This document shows, in pieces, positions 1-6,907 of a stretch of DNA of 10,016 nucleotides (the first letter of the stretch is position 1; each line of letters begins with the position of its first letter). The translations under genes were made by a program, and so were the position numbers. The notes beneath the pieces are model-generated. The model did no database searches. It was given only the letters and a program-made list of their open reading frames with translations, and had not been told where the DNA came from. The stretch is taken from NCBI GenBank assembly GCA_026389975.1, contig JAPLGV010000439.1:1-10016 (forward strand), read 5' to 3'. The stretch comes from Chloroflexota bacterium. Lineage in GTDB: Bacteria; Chloroflexota; Anaerolineae; Anaerolineales; Villigracilaceae.

Positions 1-384
1 AACAAGTGCAGCGTTTTTATGGACCGACAGGAAGGGCGGGTAGACCGGCGGCTGGACCAGGATCCCCTGCCCCGCCGTGCAGACCGTGCGTGCGGCGGCG
101 GTGAACCCGGCAATCACGCCCGGTGTGGCGACCACCATTTCGGGCGAGACCTGCCAGCCGTAGAGTTTGTCCATCCGGGCGGCGACAGTTTCACGCAGTT
201 CTTTGGTGGGGAATTCGTATCCGAAAATACCGTGCTCCACAGCGCGGCGCAGGGCTTCCTGCACCGGTTCGGGCGCGGCGAAATCCATATCCGCCACCCA
301 CAGCGGCAGGACGTCTTCGCCGTAGAGTTTCCATTTGATGCTATTTGTGGAACGGCGGTTAATGACGGTATCGAAATCGGTCAT
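1..384 (-). CDS. MalY/PatB-type PLP aminotransferase / C-S lyase, N-terminal part (3' end outside window)
   Basis: This is a partial gene. It starts at 384 (ATG) and is still open at base 1, giving 128 codons of a protein that is usually about 390 residues. The N-terminus reads MTDFDTVINRRSTNSIKW, followed by GEDVLPLWVADMDFAAPEPV, then FGYEFPTKELRETVAARM and VVATPGVIAGFTAAARTV. The PLWVADMDF block and the later FGY segment are hallmarks of the MalY/PatB branch of fold-type I aminotransferases. Known members cleave C-S bonds (cystathionine or cysteine beta-lyase) or act as aminotransferases, in the cytoplasm. The PLP-binding lysine lies in the missing C-terminal part, so activity cannot be judged. 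The start is supported by a GAAGGTGAG ribosome binding site seven bases upstream. The gene sits just downstream of a strong terminator, so it is probably not co-transcribed with the glycosyltransferase before it. The family call is firm; the substrate is unknown. Confidence 0.85.
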   Translation of the reverse strand, partial: MTDFDTVINRRSTNSIKWKLYGEDVLPLWVADMDFAAPEPVQEALRRAVEHGIFGYEFPTKELRETVAARMDKLYGWQVSPEMVVATPGVIAGFTAAARTVCTAGQGILVQPPVYPPFLSVHKNAALV

Positions 385-390
385 GATATG

Positions 391-399
391 CTCACCTTC
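391..399 (-). promoter_or_regulatory. Ribosome binding site of the MalY/PatB-type gene
   Basis: The minus strand reads GAAGGTGAG, then six bases, then ATG at 384-382. This is a good Shine-Dalgarno sequence at normal spacing and fixes the start. It lies only five bases after the T-tract of the preceding terminator, leaving almost no room for a separate untranslated leader. Confidence 0.7.
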
Positions 400-403
400 A
401 TCG

Positions 404-436
404 AAAAATCTGCCCGGATACGCTGATCCGGGCAGA
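404..436 (-). terminator. Rho-independent terminator after the glycosyltransferase gene
   Basis: A perfect 11-bp inverted repeat (409-419 with 426-436, arm TCTGCCCGGAT) surrounds a 6-base loop. On the minus strand it is followed directly by five Ts (complement of 404-408). It lies 7 bp beyond the stop codon of the glycosyltransferase gene, the expected place for the end of the threonine synthase transcript. The T-tract ends just before the ribosome binding site of the next gene, so the hairpin could also act as an attenuator for that gene. Confidence 0.85.
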
Positions 437-443
437 CGAAATT

Positions 444-1382
444 CTACTTTTCAGGCCCTTCGCGCACGATATACAGCGGTCTCCCCTTGACCTCATCATA
501 AATCCGCCCCAGGTATTCGCCCAACACGCCCAGGGAGATCAATTGCACCCCGCCCAGGAACAGCACGGCAATCAGCGTGGTGGCCTGGCCGAGGAAAGCT
601 CCTTGCCCCGCCAGGCGCATGCTGATGACCACCGGGATGGCAATGATCGCCAGCCCCGCCGCGATAAACCCGAAGTAGGTTGCCAGTTGCAGTGGGAAAT
701 ACGAAAAGCCGGTGATGGCATTCAGCGCCAGTTTGAGCATATTCTTGAACGGGTATTTGGTCACACCGGCGTGACGTGCGGCGCGCTTATACGGCACACC
801 GATTTGCCGGAACCCCACCCAGGCCGACATGCCGCGCGGGAAGCGATGTCTCTCGCGCATCGTCTTGAGCACATCCACCACCTTGCGATCCATCAGGCGG
901 AAATCGCCGGTATCCACCGGGATTTTTACGTCGGTAATGCGATGGACGATACGGTAGAACAGCGCGGCCGTCGTCTTTTTGAACCAGGTTTCCCCTTCGC
1001 GTTCGGCACGCACCGCATAGACCACCTCGTACCCCTCGCGCCACTTTGCAATCAGATCCGGGATGGCTTCCGGAGGGTCCTGCAAATCAGCGTCAATAAT
1101 GACTACCGCCTCGCCGCGCGCATAATCCCAGCCGGCCGTGATCGCCACCTGGTGGCCAAAGTTGCGCGCAAAAATCACTGGGCGGATGTGTTTGTCCTGC
1201 TTCGCCAGTTGGAGGATGCGCTCGGTCGAGCCGTCGGTGGAACCGTCGTCCACGAGCACCAGTTCCCAGGTCCCGCGCGTGGCCGACATCACGTCCCGCA
1301 CACGACGATAGAGTTCGGGCAGGTTGTCCAATTCGTTAAAAATCGGAGCGACAATCGAAAATGTGATTGGCATACTACCCAT
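444..1382 (-). CDS. Family 2 glycosyltransferase, GtrB/DPM1-like (polyprenyl-phosphate sugar transferase)
   Basis: The protein has 312 residues. The GT-A domain opens with SIVAPIFNELDNLPELYRRV (residues 9-28), followed by DDGSTD (45-50), FARNFGHQVAITAG (71-84) and the metal-binding DADLQDPPE (97-105). TGDFRLMDR (158-166) and RHAGVTKYP (203-211) are typical of this subgroup. Two hydrophobic segments follow (about 231-256 and 266-290), then LGEYLGRIYDEVKGRPLYIV near the end. This is the standard layout of GtrB, ArnC and DPM1-like enzymes, which move a sugar from a nucleotide donor onto undecaprenyl phosphate at the inner face of the membrane. The sugar cannot be read from sequence. The gene overlaps the AI-2E gene by 8 bp. 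An alternative start at residue 4 (MPITFSIV, base 1373) matches the usual family N-terminus equally well; neither has a clear ribosome binding site, so translational coupling is likely. Confidence 0.93.
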   Translation of the reverse strand: MGSMPITFSIVAPIFNELDNLPELYRRVRDVMSATRGTWELVLVDDGSTDGSTERILQLAKQDKHIRPVIFARNFGHQVAITAGWDYARGEAVVIIDADLQDPPEAIPDLIAKWREGYEVVYAVRAEREGETWFKKTTAALFYRIVHRITDVKIPVDTGDFRLMDRKVVDVLKTMRERHRFPRGMSAWVGFRQIGVPYKRAARHAGVTKYPFKNMLKLALNAITGFSYFPLQLATYFGFIAAGLAIIAIPVVISMRLAGQGAFLGQATTLIAVLFLGGVQLISLGVLGEYLGRIYDEVKGRPLYIVREGPEK

Positions 1383-2547
1383 TCTTCTTTCTTGAAATTC
1401 TGGACTTCAAAGCCTCGACCTTTTCAGACCCGGAAACCGGGGGGGTTTCCAGGACGAAAGGTTCCGTGGGCGGGAAAGGCGGCATGCCCATAATACGGCG
1501 GCGCAGATAATCAAAGATCACCACAAACGAAGCCAGTACGGGGACAATGAGCAGGGCACCCAGAAGGCCCCACAGGATCGTTGCCAGGATAATGGATATT
1601 AAAACCAACGCTTCGTGCATGTGGACACTGCGGCCCATGATGAATGGCCGCAGCCAAAAATTTTTGATGGTAATTAGAATAAGATAGATTGCCAAAGCAA
1701 TTAATGCAACGATGAAACTGGAGGCTGGCATCCAACTCCAGTTCGAACCTTCGAGCAGTGCTACACCAATTGCCAGCACGGCCGCCAGGAATGGGCCAAC
1801 GTCTGGGATCAAAGTCAGGAAACCGGCGACAACGCCCAGCACCAACGCTCCAGGAATGCCAATAACCGTCCAGGCAATCGTAAAAGTCACGCCCACAATT
1901 GCCATCAACAATAATTGACCGCGCAAATAGTTCATCCAGATACTGCGCACTCGCTGGTACAGTTCGTTGAGTTCGGGGTGATAAGCATCCGGGAATGAGC
2001 CGATAAAGCCATTGCGGAGATGCGGCCACTCAGCCAGGAAATAATAAACCGCCGCCAGGATGACCAGGAGCCACAGAGCGCCCACGGACGTCTTCCCCAA
2101 TAGTTGGAGTGCCTGGTCCGGAAGGGACGATAGAAAAGTGGAGCGAAACTGGGTCAACCAGTTGGCCAATTGCCCAAAATCAATGGGAATACCGGGGATG
2201 ACATGCGGTTTCACCAACCAGACAATGAGTTGGTTAAAAATATTGAGTACGTCGGCAATCACCTGTTTAAATTCGTCAAAAAAAATGGGGGCGAGCGTTG
2301 ACGGTGTGCCAATCAGCACTGCCAGGGTAATGAAATAAACCAGGTTGACCGCGGCCGGACGCGACAGGCGCGTACGCCTGGTCAAAAAATTAACCGCGGG
2401 ATGGATGAGATAGGCAATAAACGCCGCAATAATCAACGGTTCCAAAATGCTGCGGGTATACCAGAGCCCCACGGCCAGGAGTATAAATACGACTCCGAAA
2501 ACCAGGTAACGGAAAGACAGACTCCATTGGTGATTTTGCTGTTTCAT
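1375..2547 (-). CDS. AI-2E family (PerM/YdiK-like) membrane permease
   Basis: The protein has 390 residues with the layout of PF01594. Two helices lie near the N-terminus (about 14-30 and 33-50) and one at 64-88. A less hydrophobic stretch (about 89-150) is followed by a helix at 153-171. The conserved LYQRVRSIWMNYLRGQ (197-212) leads into helices at about 210-230 and 233-262 containing TLIPDVGP (245-252). A helix lies at 276-294, and RPFIMGRSVHMHEALVLIS leads into the last hydrophobic region, up to about 345. The C-terminal tail (350-390) is polar, with prolines and lysines. Members have been linked to autoinducer-2 export or to ion or sodium/proton exchange, but most have no proven substrate. 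Its ATG overlaps the TGA of threonine synthase (ATGA) and no clear ribosome binding site precedes it, which suggests translational coupling. The context does not reveal the substrate. Confidence 0.9.
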   Translation of the reverse strand: MKQQNHQWSLSFRYLVFGVVFILLAVGLWYTRSILEPLIIAAFIAYLIHPAVNFLTRRTRLSRPAAVNLVYFITLAVLIGTPSTLAPIFFDEFKQVIADVLNIFNQLIVWLVKPHVIPGIPIDFGQLANWLTQFRSTFLSSLPDQALQLLGKTSVGALWLLVILAAVYYFLAEWPHLRNGFIGSFPDAYHPELNELYQRVRSIWMNYLRGQLLLMAIVGVTFTIAWTVIGIPGALVLGVVAGFLTLIPDVGPFLAAVLAIGVALLEGSNWSWMPASSFIVALIALAIYLILITIKNFWLRPFIMGRSVHMHEALVLISIILATILWGLLGALLIVPVLASFVVIFDYLRRRIMGMPPFPPTEPFVLETPPVSGSEKVEALKSRISRKKNG

Positions 2548-3809
2548 AGAATTCGTTTGATTGCCTCCAGCGTCGGTTCGATAACCGGGGCCGCGGCCAC
2601 TGCCTGCATGGCAGCGCGCACGTCCTTCAACCCGGAGCCAGTATTCAGCACCAGTACCGGGTCGCCTGCCTTGACAATCTCCTGCCCTACCGCCCGCACC
2701 AGACCCGCATAGGCCGTCGCACCGGCGGGTTCGGCGAAGATTCCCAACGGGCCGAGTGCGGCGATGGCTTGCAGGATTTCCTCATCGCTTACTTGAATAT
2801 ACGTGCCTCCGGTCCCGCGGGCTGCACGTACCGCCCGTCCGCCGTCCCGCGGCAGATCAACGGAGATACTATCAGCAATCGTTTTGGCAGAGACGGGGAT
2901 GATCTTTTCCGTCCCGGCGTGAAAAGCGTTCGCAATCGCCGCGGACCCTTCGGCCTGTACGCCGATAATACGGGGCATTTTCTCCATCCATCCCAGGGCC
3001 AGCAAATCCTTGAAGCCTTTGTGCATGCCGGAGATGATGTTCCCATCGCCGACCGAAACGAAAACGGTCAACGGAACGTCACTGACGGACTCGCCATGTT
3101 CCGTCATCCATTCCTTTTTTTGGTTATACCATTCCCAGATTTCCAGCGCGGCAGTTTTTTTCCCTTCGGCTGTGAACGGGTTATAGCCCGTATTGCGGCA
3201 GTACCAGCCAAATTCCTGCGCGGCTTTGATGGTCAGGTCGAAAGCCTCGTCGTAAGTGCCGTCCACCAGAATGACTTTGGCGCCAAAAACGAGCAGCTGG
3301 GCCACTTTCGCCGGAGGTGCGGATTTCGGTGCAAAGATAACTGCTTTCTGTCCTATCGCAGCAGACATACCGGCCAGGGCCGCCCCGGCATTGCCGGTGG
3401 AAGCCGTAACGACCACTTCCGCACCGATTTCACGGGCACGCGCCACCACCACTGCACTGGCGCGGTCTTTAAAGGAAGCCGTCGGGTTGCGGCTCTCGTC
3501 TTTGAGCCAGAGATGCTCGAGACCGAGTTTCTCCGCCAGGCGCGTCAGCGTGAATACCGGCGTCCAGCCTGCGGCCCGGATGGGGGTCCCTTCACCGCCC
3601 GGGTCGGGAACGGGTAAAAGCGGTAAATAGCGCCAGAGCGAGTCCTCGGCGCGGCAAGTCAGGTCTTCGGGTTGGAATTTCTGACGGATGGCATCGTAAT
3701 CCAGCACCACATCCAGGTTTCCCCCGTCCTGCGGGCAGGTATACGTTACCTGGCCGGGCAGGTATTCGGTATTGCAGAGTGAACAACGATAGCCTTTAAA
3801 TTTATCCAT
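2544..3809 (-). CDS. thrC: Threonine synthase
   Basis: This PLP-dependent fold-type II enzyme converts O-phosphohomoserine to threonine in the cytoplasm. With the start chosen here (MDKFKGYRC) it has 421 residues. A zinc-ribbon-like N-terminus has C9, C12 and C25 (CSLC, then CPQDGG), but the fourth expected cysteine is Asp28. WTPVFTLTRLAEKLG follows, then NPTASFKDRAS with the PLP lysine at K114, VTASTGNAGAALAG, the SVGDGNIISG phosphate-binding loop (about 252-261) and GSGLKD (391-396). These are diagnostic of threonine synthase rather than threonine dehydratase. The frame is open up to an ATG at 3851 (14 more residues, MHLAVFCRV). I prefer 3809 because the family N-terminus begins here and a weak AAAGAG lies about eight bases upstream. 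The gene heads a three-gene overlapping unit with its own promoter. No other threonine-pathway gene is in the window. Confidence 0.95.
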   Translation of the reverse strand: MDKFKGYRCSLCNTEYLPGQVTYTCPQDGGNLDVVLDYDAIRQKFQPEDLTCRAEDSLWRYLPLLPVPDPGGEGTPIRAAGWTPVFTLTRLAEKLGLEHLWLKDESRNPTASFKDRASAVVVARAREIGAEVVVTASTGNAGAALAGMSAAIGQKAVIFAPKSAPPAKVAQLLVFGAKVILVDGTYDEAFDLTIKAAQEFGWYCRNTGYNPFTAEGKKTAALEIWEWYNQKKEWMTEHGESVSDVPLTVFVSVGDGNIISGMHKGFKDLLALGWMEKMPRIIGVQAEGSAAIANAFHAGTEKIIPVSAKTIADSISVDLPRDGGRAVRAARGTGGTYIQVSDEEILQAIAALGPLGIFAEPAGATAYAGLVRAVGQEIVKAGDPVLVLNTGSGLKDVRAAMQAVAAAPVIEPTLEAIKRIL

Positions 3810-3888
3810 TCGCATCTCTTTCATAACGCGGCAGAACACCGCTAAATGCATAAATTCCAGCTTCTTTTAGAGACACCTTCGTTACTTG

Positions 3889-3917
3889 ATTATATCCTTT
3901 CTTAACGGCTAAAAAAC
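3889..3917 (-). promoter_or_regulatory. Probable sigma-70-type promoter for thrC and the two genes after it
   Basis: The minus strand carries a perfect TATAAT (complement of 3889-3894). With a 17-base spacer the -35 position falls at 3912-3917, reading GTTTTT, a poor match to TTGACA. Transcription would start near 3882, about 73 bases before the preferred thrC start. The call rests on the exact -10 hexamer, the AT-rich setting between two transcription units, and the terminator just upstream. The -35 region overlaps the T-tract of that terminator. Confidence 0.55.
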
Positions 3918-3943
3918 TATGGGGTATTTATGAGCGCCCACAG
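3911..3943 (-). terminator. Probable rho-independent terminator of the molybdenum hydroxylase operon
   Basis: On the minus strand CTGTGGG (3943-3937) can pair with CCCATAG (3923-3917), giving seven pairs including one G-U, with a 13-base loop. Six Ts (3916-3911) follow at once. The stem includes the TAG stop codon of the Mo-subunit gene. The loop is larger than in a typical strong terminator, so confidence is moderate. Confidence 0.55.
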
Positions 3944-6721
3944 GATTTTTTCCTGGTTGACCGGCAGGCTATCTACACGTACGCCAACAGCGTTGTAGAT
4001 GGCGTTTGTGATTGCGGGGGTGGTTGGGATACTACATATCTCTCCCACTCCTTTTGCACCGTATGGACCTTCGGCGGTGGGATGCTCGACAATGATGGAG
4101 GTGATCTCAGGCGTGAGCATGATGCCAGGGACGCGGTAGCGGGCGAGATGGTCTGTGACGACGTTTCCATTCTCGACGATGAACTCTTCGGTGAGACAGT
4201 TGCCGAGGCCCATCATCACGCCGCCCTCAATTTGTCCCTGCAAGCCAAGCGGGTTGACGGCCATGCCCACGTCGTTGGCGGAGATAACTTTCAGAACGCA
4301 GATTTCGCCAGTCAGTTTGTTGACTTCCACTTCAGTGGCTTGCACACCGTAGGAGAAGGCGAAGTGCATGTCGCCATACTTACCGTCTTCGGTAAGCATG
4401 CCGAGGGGCTGGGTTTTGGGTGCTTCGTATTCATACACGGCGCGCGGTTGCTGGCCCATTGCTTTCATTTCTTTGGCTACTTCGGCGAATGTCACCGAAT
4501 GTCCGTTGGCATAGATGATGCCATTTTCAAAGCGAATCTGTTCGGGGTGCACATCGTATTTTTCAGCGAGCGTGGCAGTGATGGCGTCCCTCAAAGTTTT
4601 TGCTGCGTAACGAGAGGCGTTGCCTGTGACATACGTTTGACGTGAGGCCGTTGTTGGCCCGCCATTGGGAGTCAAGTCGGTATCCATGACAAGAACGCGG
4701 ACTTGTTCAGGTGCAACAGACATTTCTTCCGCGACAATCATGCGCATGACAGAGACAAGTCCCTGCCCCATTTCGGCGGAGGAACTTCTCACTTCGAATT
4801 TTCCATCGTCATAGAGTTCTACTTCCGCGCCAGATTTATCGGGCGCGCCGCCGCCGAGGCCTGTGTTCTTGTACGCCGCGGCAAAGCCCCAGGCGCGCAC
4901 CAGATTCGGATTAGCGGAATCAACTCTCGGGGCGAAGGGAAGCGGGTTCTGCTTCCGTATTTCCGCGTCCACTTTGTCAATACATTCCATCAAGCCGACC
5001 GACTCGCGTAATTTCTGTCCCGTGTTGGTGATGCTTCCCACGTGAAGCGCGTTCATGCGGCGAAGGTCAACGGGTTCGATGTTCAATTTTTCGGCGAGCA
5101 TGTCCATCATGGACTCAACCGCAAACGCAGCTTGCGTGACGCCAAAACCGCGGAACGCGCCCGCGGGCGGATTGTTGGTGTACATGGCGTAGCAATCGGC
5201 GCGCACGTGCGGGATGTCGTACGGGCCAGCGGAGTGCGTGGTGGCGCGCGTCATCACGTGTTCGCCGAGCGAGGCGTACGCTCCCGTGTCGCCGTACAGT
5301 TCGGTGTCCACCGCGACGAGGCGGCCGTTTTCCCTCGCGCCGATCTTGACGCGAATTTGCGTGGCGTGTCGCTTGGGATGCACGAGCAAACTTTCATGAC
5401 GATCAAATAATAATTTCACAGGGCGCTGGGTCGCATTCGCAAGCATGGCGACGTGGATTTGTCCCATCACGTCTTCCTTGCCGCCGAAGCCGCCGCCCAT
5501 CAATTGCCCGACGATGCGCACGCGCTCTTCAGGCCAACCCATCGCGCGCGCCACCTGCGTTCTATCTTGATACGGAATTTGCGAGCCGACATAAATTTCC
5601 ATGCGGCCATTGGGTAGAGGCACACCAATGCTGCATTCCGGTTCGATGAAGGCGTGGTCAGCGGTCGGCGTGTGGAAGGTGTGTTCGAGAATCACATCGG
5701 CCTCGGCGAAGCCCGCCTCCATGTCACCTTTGCGAACTTTGATGTGCTTGAGCAGATTGCCCTTTTCGTGTATTTGCGGGACTCCCTCCTGACGCGCCTG
5801 CACAGGATTCGTGATGACGGGCTGGAGGTCAAACTCCGCTTCAATCAAGGCCGACGCCTGATCGGCGATCTCTTGGGTTTCCGCCGCTACAATCGCTATC
5901 GCGTCCCCCACGTAGCGGACACGTTCCCCGATGCCGACCATCACAGGCCAATCATAAATGACCAGTCCATGATTGTGTTCGCCAGGGATGTCTTCGGCAG
6001 TTAATACGGCAACAACGCCAGGCAGTGCTTTGGCTTTGGAGATATCCAGTTTCTTCAAGAAGCCGTGCGGAATCATCGCGCGGCGTGCTTTGGCATACAA
6101 CATGCCATCGAATACAAGGTCATCAGTGTAGATGGCTTTGCCTGTGACTTTCTCAATTCCATCGGGTCGCAGATGAGTATGCCCAACTGATTTATGGACA
6201 TGAATCGAATCAGGGATGTGTGGCTTCTTAACAGGCTCACCCGTTCGCAACGATTCCGCTGCCGCAAGAATCGCATTCTCAATCGACGGATACCCCGCAC
6301 AACGACAGAGTGTATCCTTAAGCGCAAAACGAATATCAGCGCTATCTGGATTCGGATTGCGCTTGAGCAACGCGTACGCGGTTATGATCTGCCCAGGGAT
6401 GCAGAATCCGCACTGCACCGCGCCATGTTCGACGAAGGCTTCCTGTAACGGGTGCAGTTTCATCTCTTCGTGGACGCGCTGGGCAAGCCCCTCGATGGTG
6501 ACGATGGTCTTGCCATCCGCGCGCTCAGCGGGATAGATACACGACATAATCGGCTCACCATCCACGAGGACGGTACACGCACCGCACTCGGCCTCATCAC
6601 ATCCGATTTTGGTGCCTGTGAGGTGAAGTCTTTGGCGGAGGAGGGTGGAAAGGGTTTCGCCTGGGATGGGAGGGAGGGCGTAGGTTTGTCCGTTAACTGT
6701 AAGAGAAATTTGATTGTTCAT
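3917..6721 (-). CDS. Xanthine dehydrogenase family protein: fused [2Fe-2S] and molybdopterin-binding subunits
   Basis: The protein has 934 residues. Residues 1-160 form the Fe-S subunit: a plant-type ferredoxin cluster (C41, C46, C49, C61) and a helical second cluster (C104, C107, C139, C141). From about 180 follows the Mo-binding part: RPDGIEKVTGKAIYTDDL (185-202), GGGFGGKED (409-417), FRGFG (523-527), MGQG (651-654), TASRQTYVTGNA (691-702) and GAKGVGE (888-894), whose last residue, E894, matches the family's catalytic glutamate. There is no FAD domain in the chain; the neighbouring gene encodes one. The same fusion is known in the aldehyde oxidoreductase Mop of Desulfovibrio and in selenium-dependent xanthine dehydrogenase-like proteins. 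The enzyme hydroxylates an aromatic heterocycle or aldehyde in the cytoplasm. Nearby nucleoside-type permeases point to a purine, but the substrate is inferred. The start has a good GAGGTA ribosome binding site. Confidence 0.93.
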   Translation of the reverse strand: MNNQISLTVNGQTYALPPIPGETLSTLLRQRLHLTGTKIGCDEAECGACTVLVDGEPIMSCIYPAERADGKTIVTIEGLAQRVHEEMKLHPLQEAFVEHGAVQCGFCIPGQIITAYALLKRNPNPDSADIRFALKDTLCRCAGYPSIENAILAAAESLRTGEPVKKPHIPDSIHVHKSVGHTHLRPDGIEKVTGKAIYTDDLVFDGMLYAKARRAMIPHGFLKKLDISKAKALPGVVAVLTAEDIPGEHNHGLVIYDWPVMVGIGERVRYVGDAIAIVAAETQEIADQASALIEAEFDLQPVITNPVQARQEGVPQIHEKGNLLKHIKVRKGDMEAGFAEADVILEHTFHTPTADHAFIEPECSIGVPLPNGRMEIYVGSQIPYQDRTQVARAMGWPEERVRIVGQLMGGGFGGKEDVMGQIHVAMLANATQRPVKLLFDRHESLLVHPKRHATQIRVKIGARENGRLVAVDTELYGDTGAYASLGEHVMTRATTHSAGPYDIPHVRADCYAMYTNNPPAGAFRGFGVTQAAFAVESMMDMLAEKLNIEPVDLRRMNALHVGSITNTGQKLRESVGLMECIDKVDAEIRKQNPLPFAPRVDSANPNLVRAWGFAAAYKNTGLGGGAPDKSGAEVELYDDGKFEVRSSSAEMGQGLVSVMRMIVAEEMSVAPEQVRVLVMDTDLTPNGGPTTASRQTYVTGNASRYAAKTLRDAITATLAEKYDVHPEQIRFENGIIYANGHSVTFAEVAKEMKAMGQQPRAVYEYEAPKTQPLGMLTEDGKYGDMHFAFSYGVQATEVEVNKLTGEICVLKVISANDVGMAVNPLGLQGQIEGGVMMGLGNCLTEEFIVENGNVVTDHLARYRVPGIMLTPEITSIIVEHPTAEGPYGAKGVGEICSIPTTPAITNAIYNAVGVRVDSLPVNQEKILWALINTP

Positions 6722-6907
6722 AATAATTACCTCAAAAGACTTACAACGAAATTCTCATTCCCCTTTGCTTGCCCAAAAATCTATCTTTGCATCAGGAAAA
6801 TTTACTTTTAACAGATTCATTGCAGAACCCCATCTATTTGCCCCCCATTGATTAGTGAGAGCAAAGAACGCTCAGGGCTACTCAACCAACGGATATTACA
6901 TCAAATA
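6722..6907 (-). other. 186-bp gap between the FAD-subunit and Mo-subunit genes, without a recognisable gene
   Basis: This AT-richer stretch is long for two subunits of one enzyme. Apart from the ribosome binding site at its end I see no convincing content. A weak 4-bp hairpin (GAGC/GCTC around 6859-6873) lacks a T-tract, so I do not call a terminator. No clear -10/-35 pair is visible on the minus strand. A 21-codon open frame (6820 down to 6755) has no ribosome binding site. Confidence 0.5.
6728..6734 (-). promoter_or_regulatory. Ribosome binding site of the fused Mo/Fe-S subunit gene
   Basis: The minus strand reads TGAGGTA, then six bases (ATTATT), then ATG at 6721. This supports independent initiation of this gene after the 186-bp gap and fixes the start at MNNQISLTV. 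Confidence 0.75.

Noticed and set aside
543..1493. A long open frame on the plus strand opposite the glycosyltransferase (316 codons)
   Set aside because: The product is a low-complexity, Arg/His-rich shadow with no recognisable domain, opposite a well-supported gene in GC-rich DNA.
2769..3617. A 282-codon plus-strand frame opposite thrC
   Set aside because: It is antisense to highly conserved threonine synthase sequence and has no ribosome binding site or family match.
3810..3851. A 14-residue N-terminal extension of threonine synthase
   Set aside because: The frame is open, but the family N-terminus begins at MDKFKGYRC. The extension is not excluded, because the proposed promoter would transcribe it.
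6755..6820. A 21-codon open frame on the minus strand in the gap between the FAD and Mo-subunit genes
   Set aside because: It has no ribosome binding site, no family resemblance and a length expected by chance.
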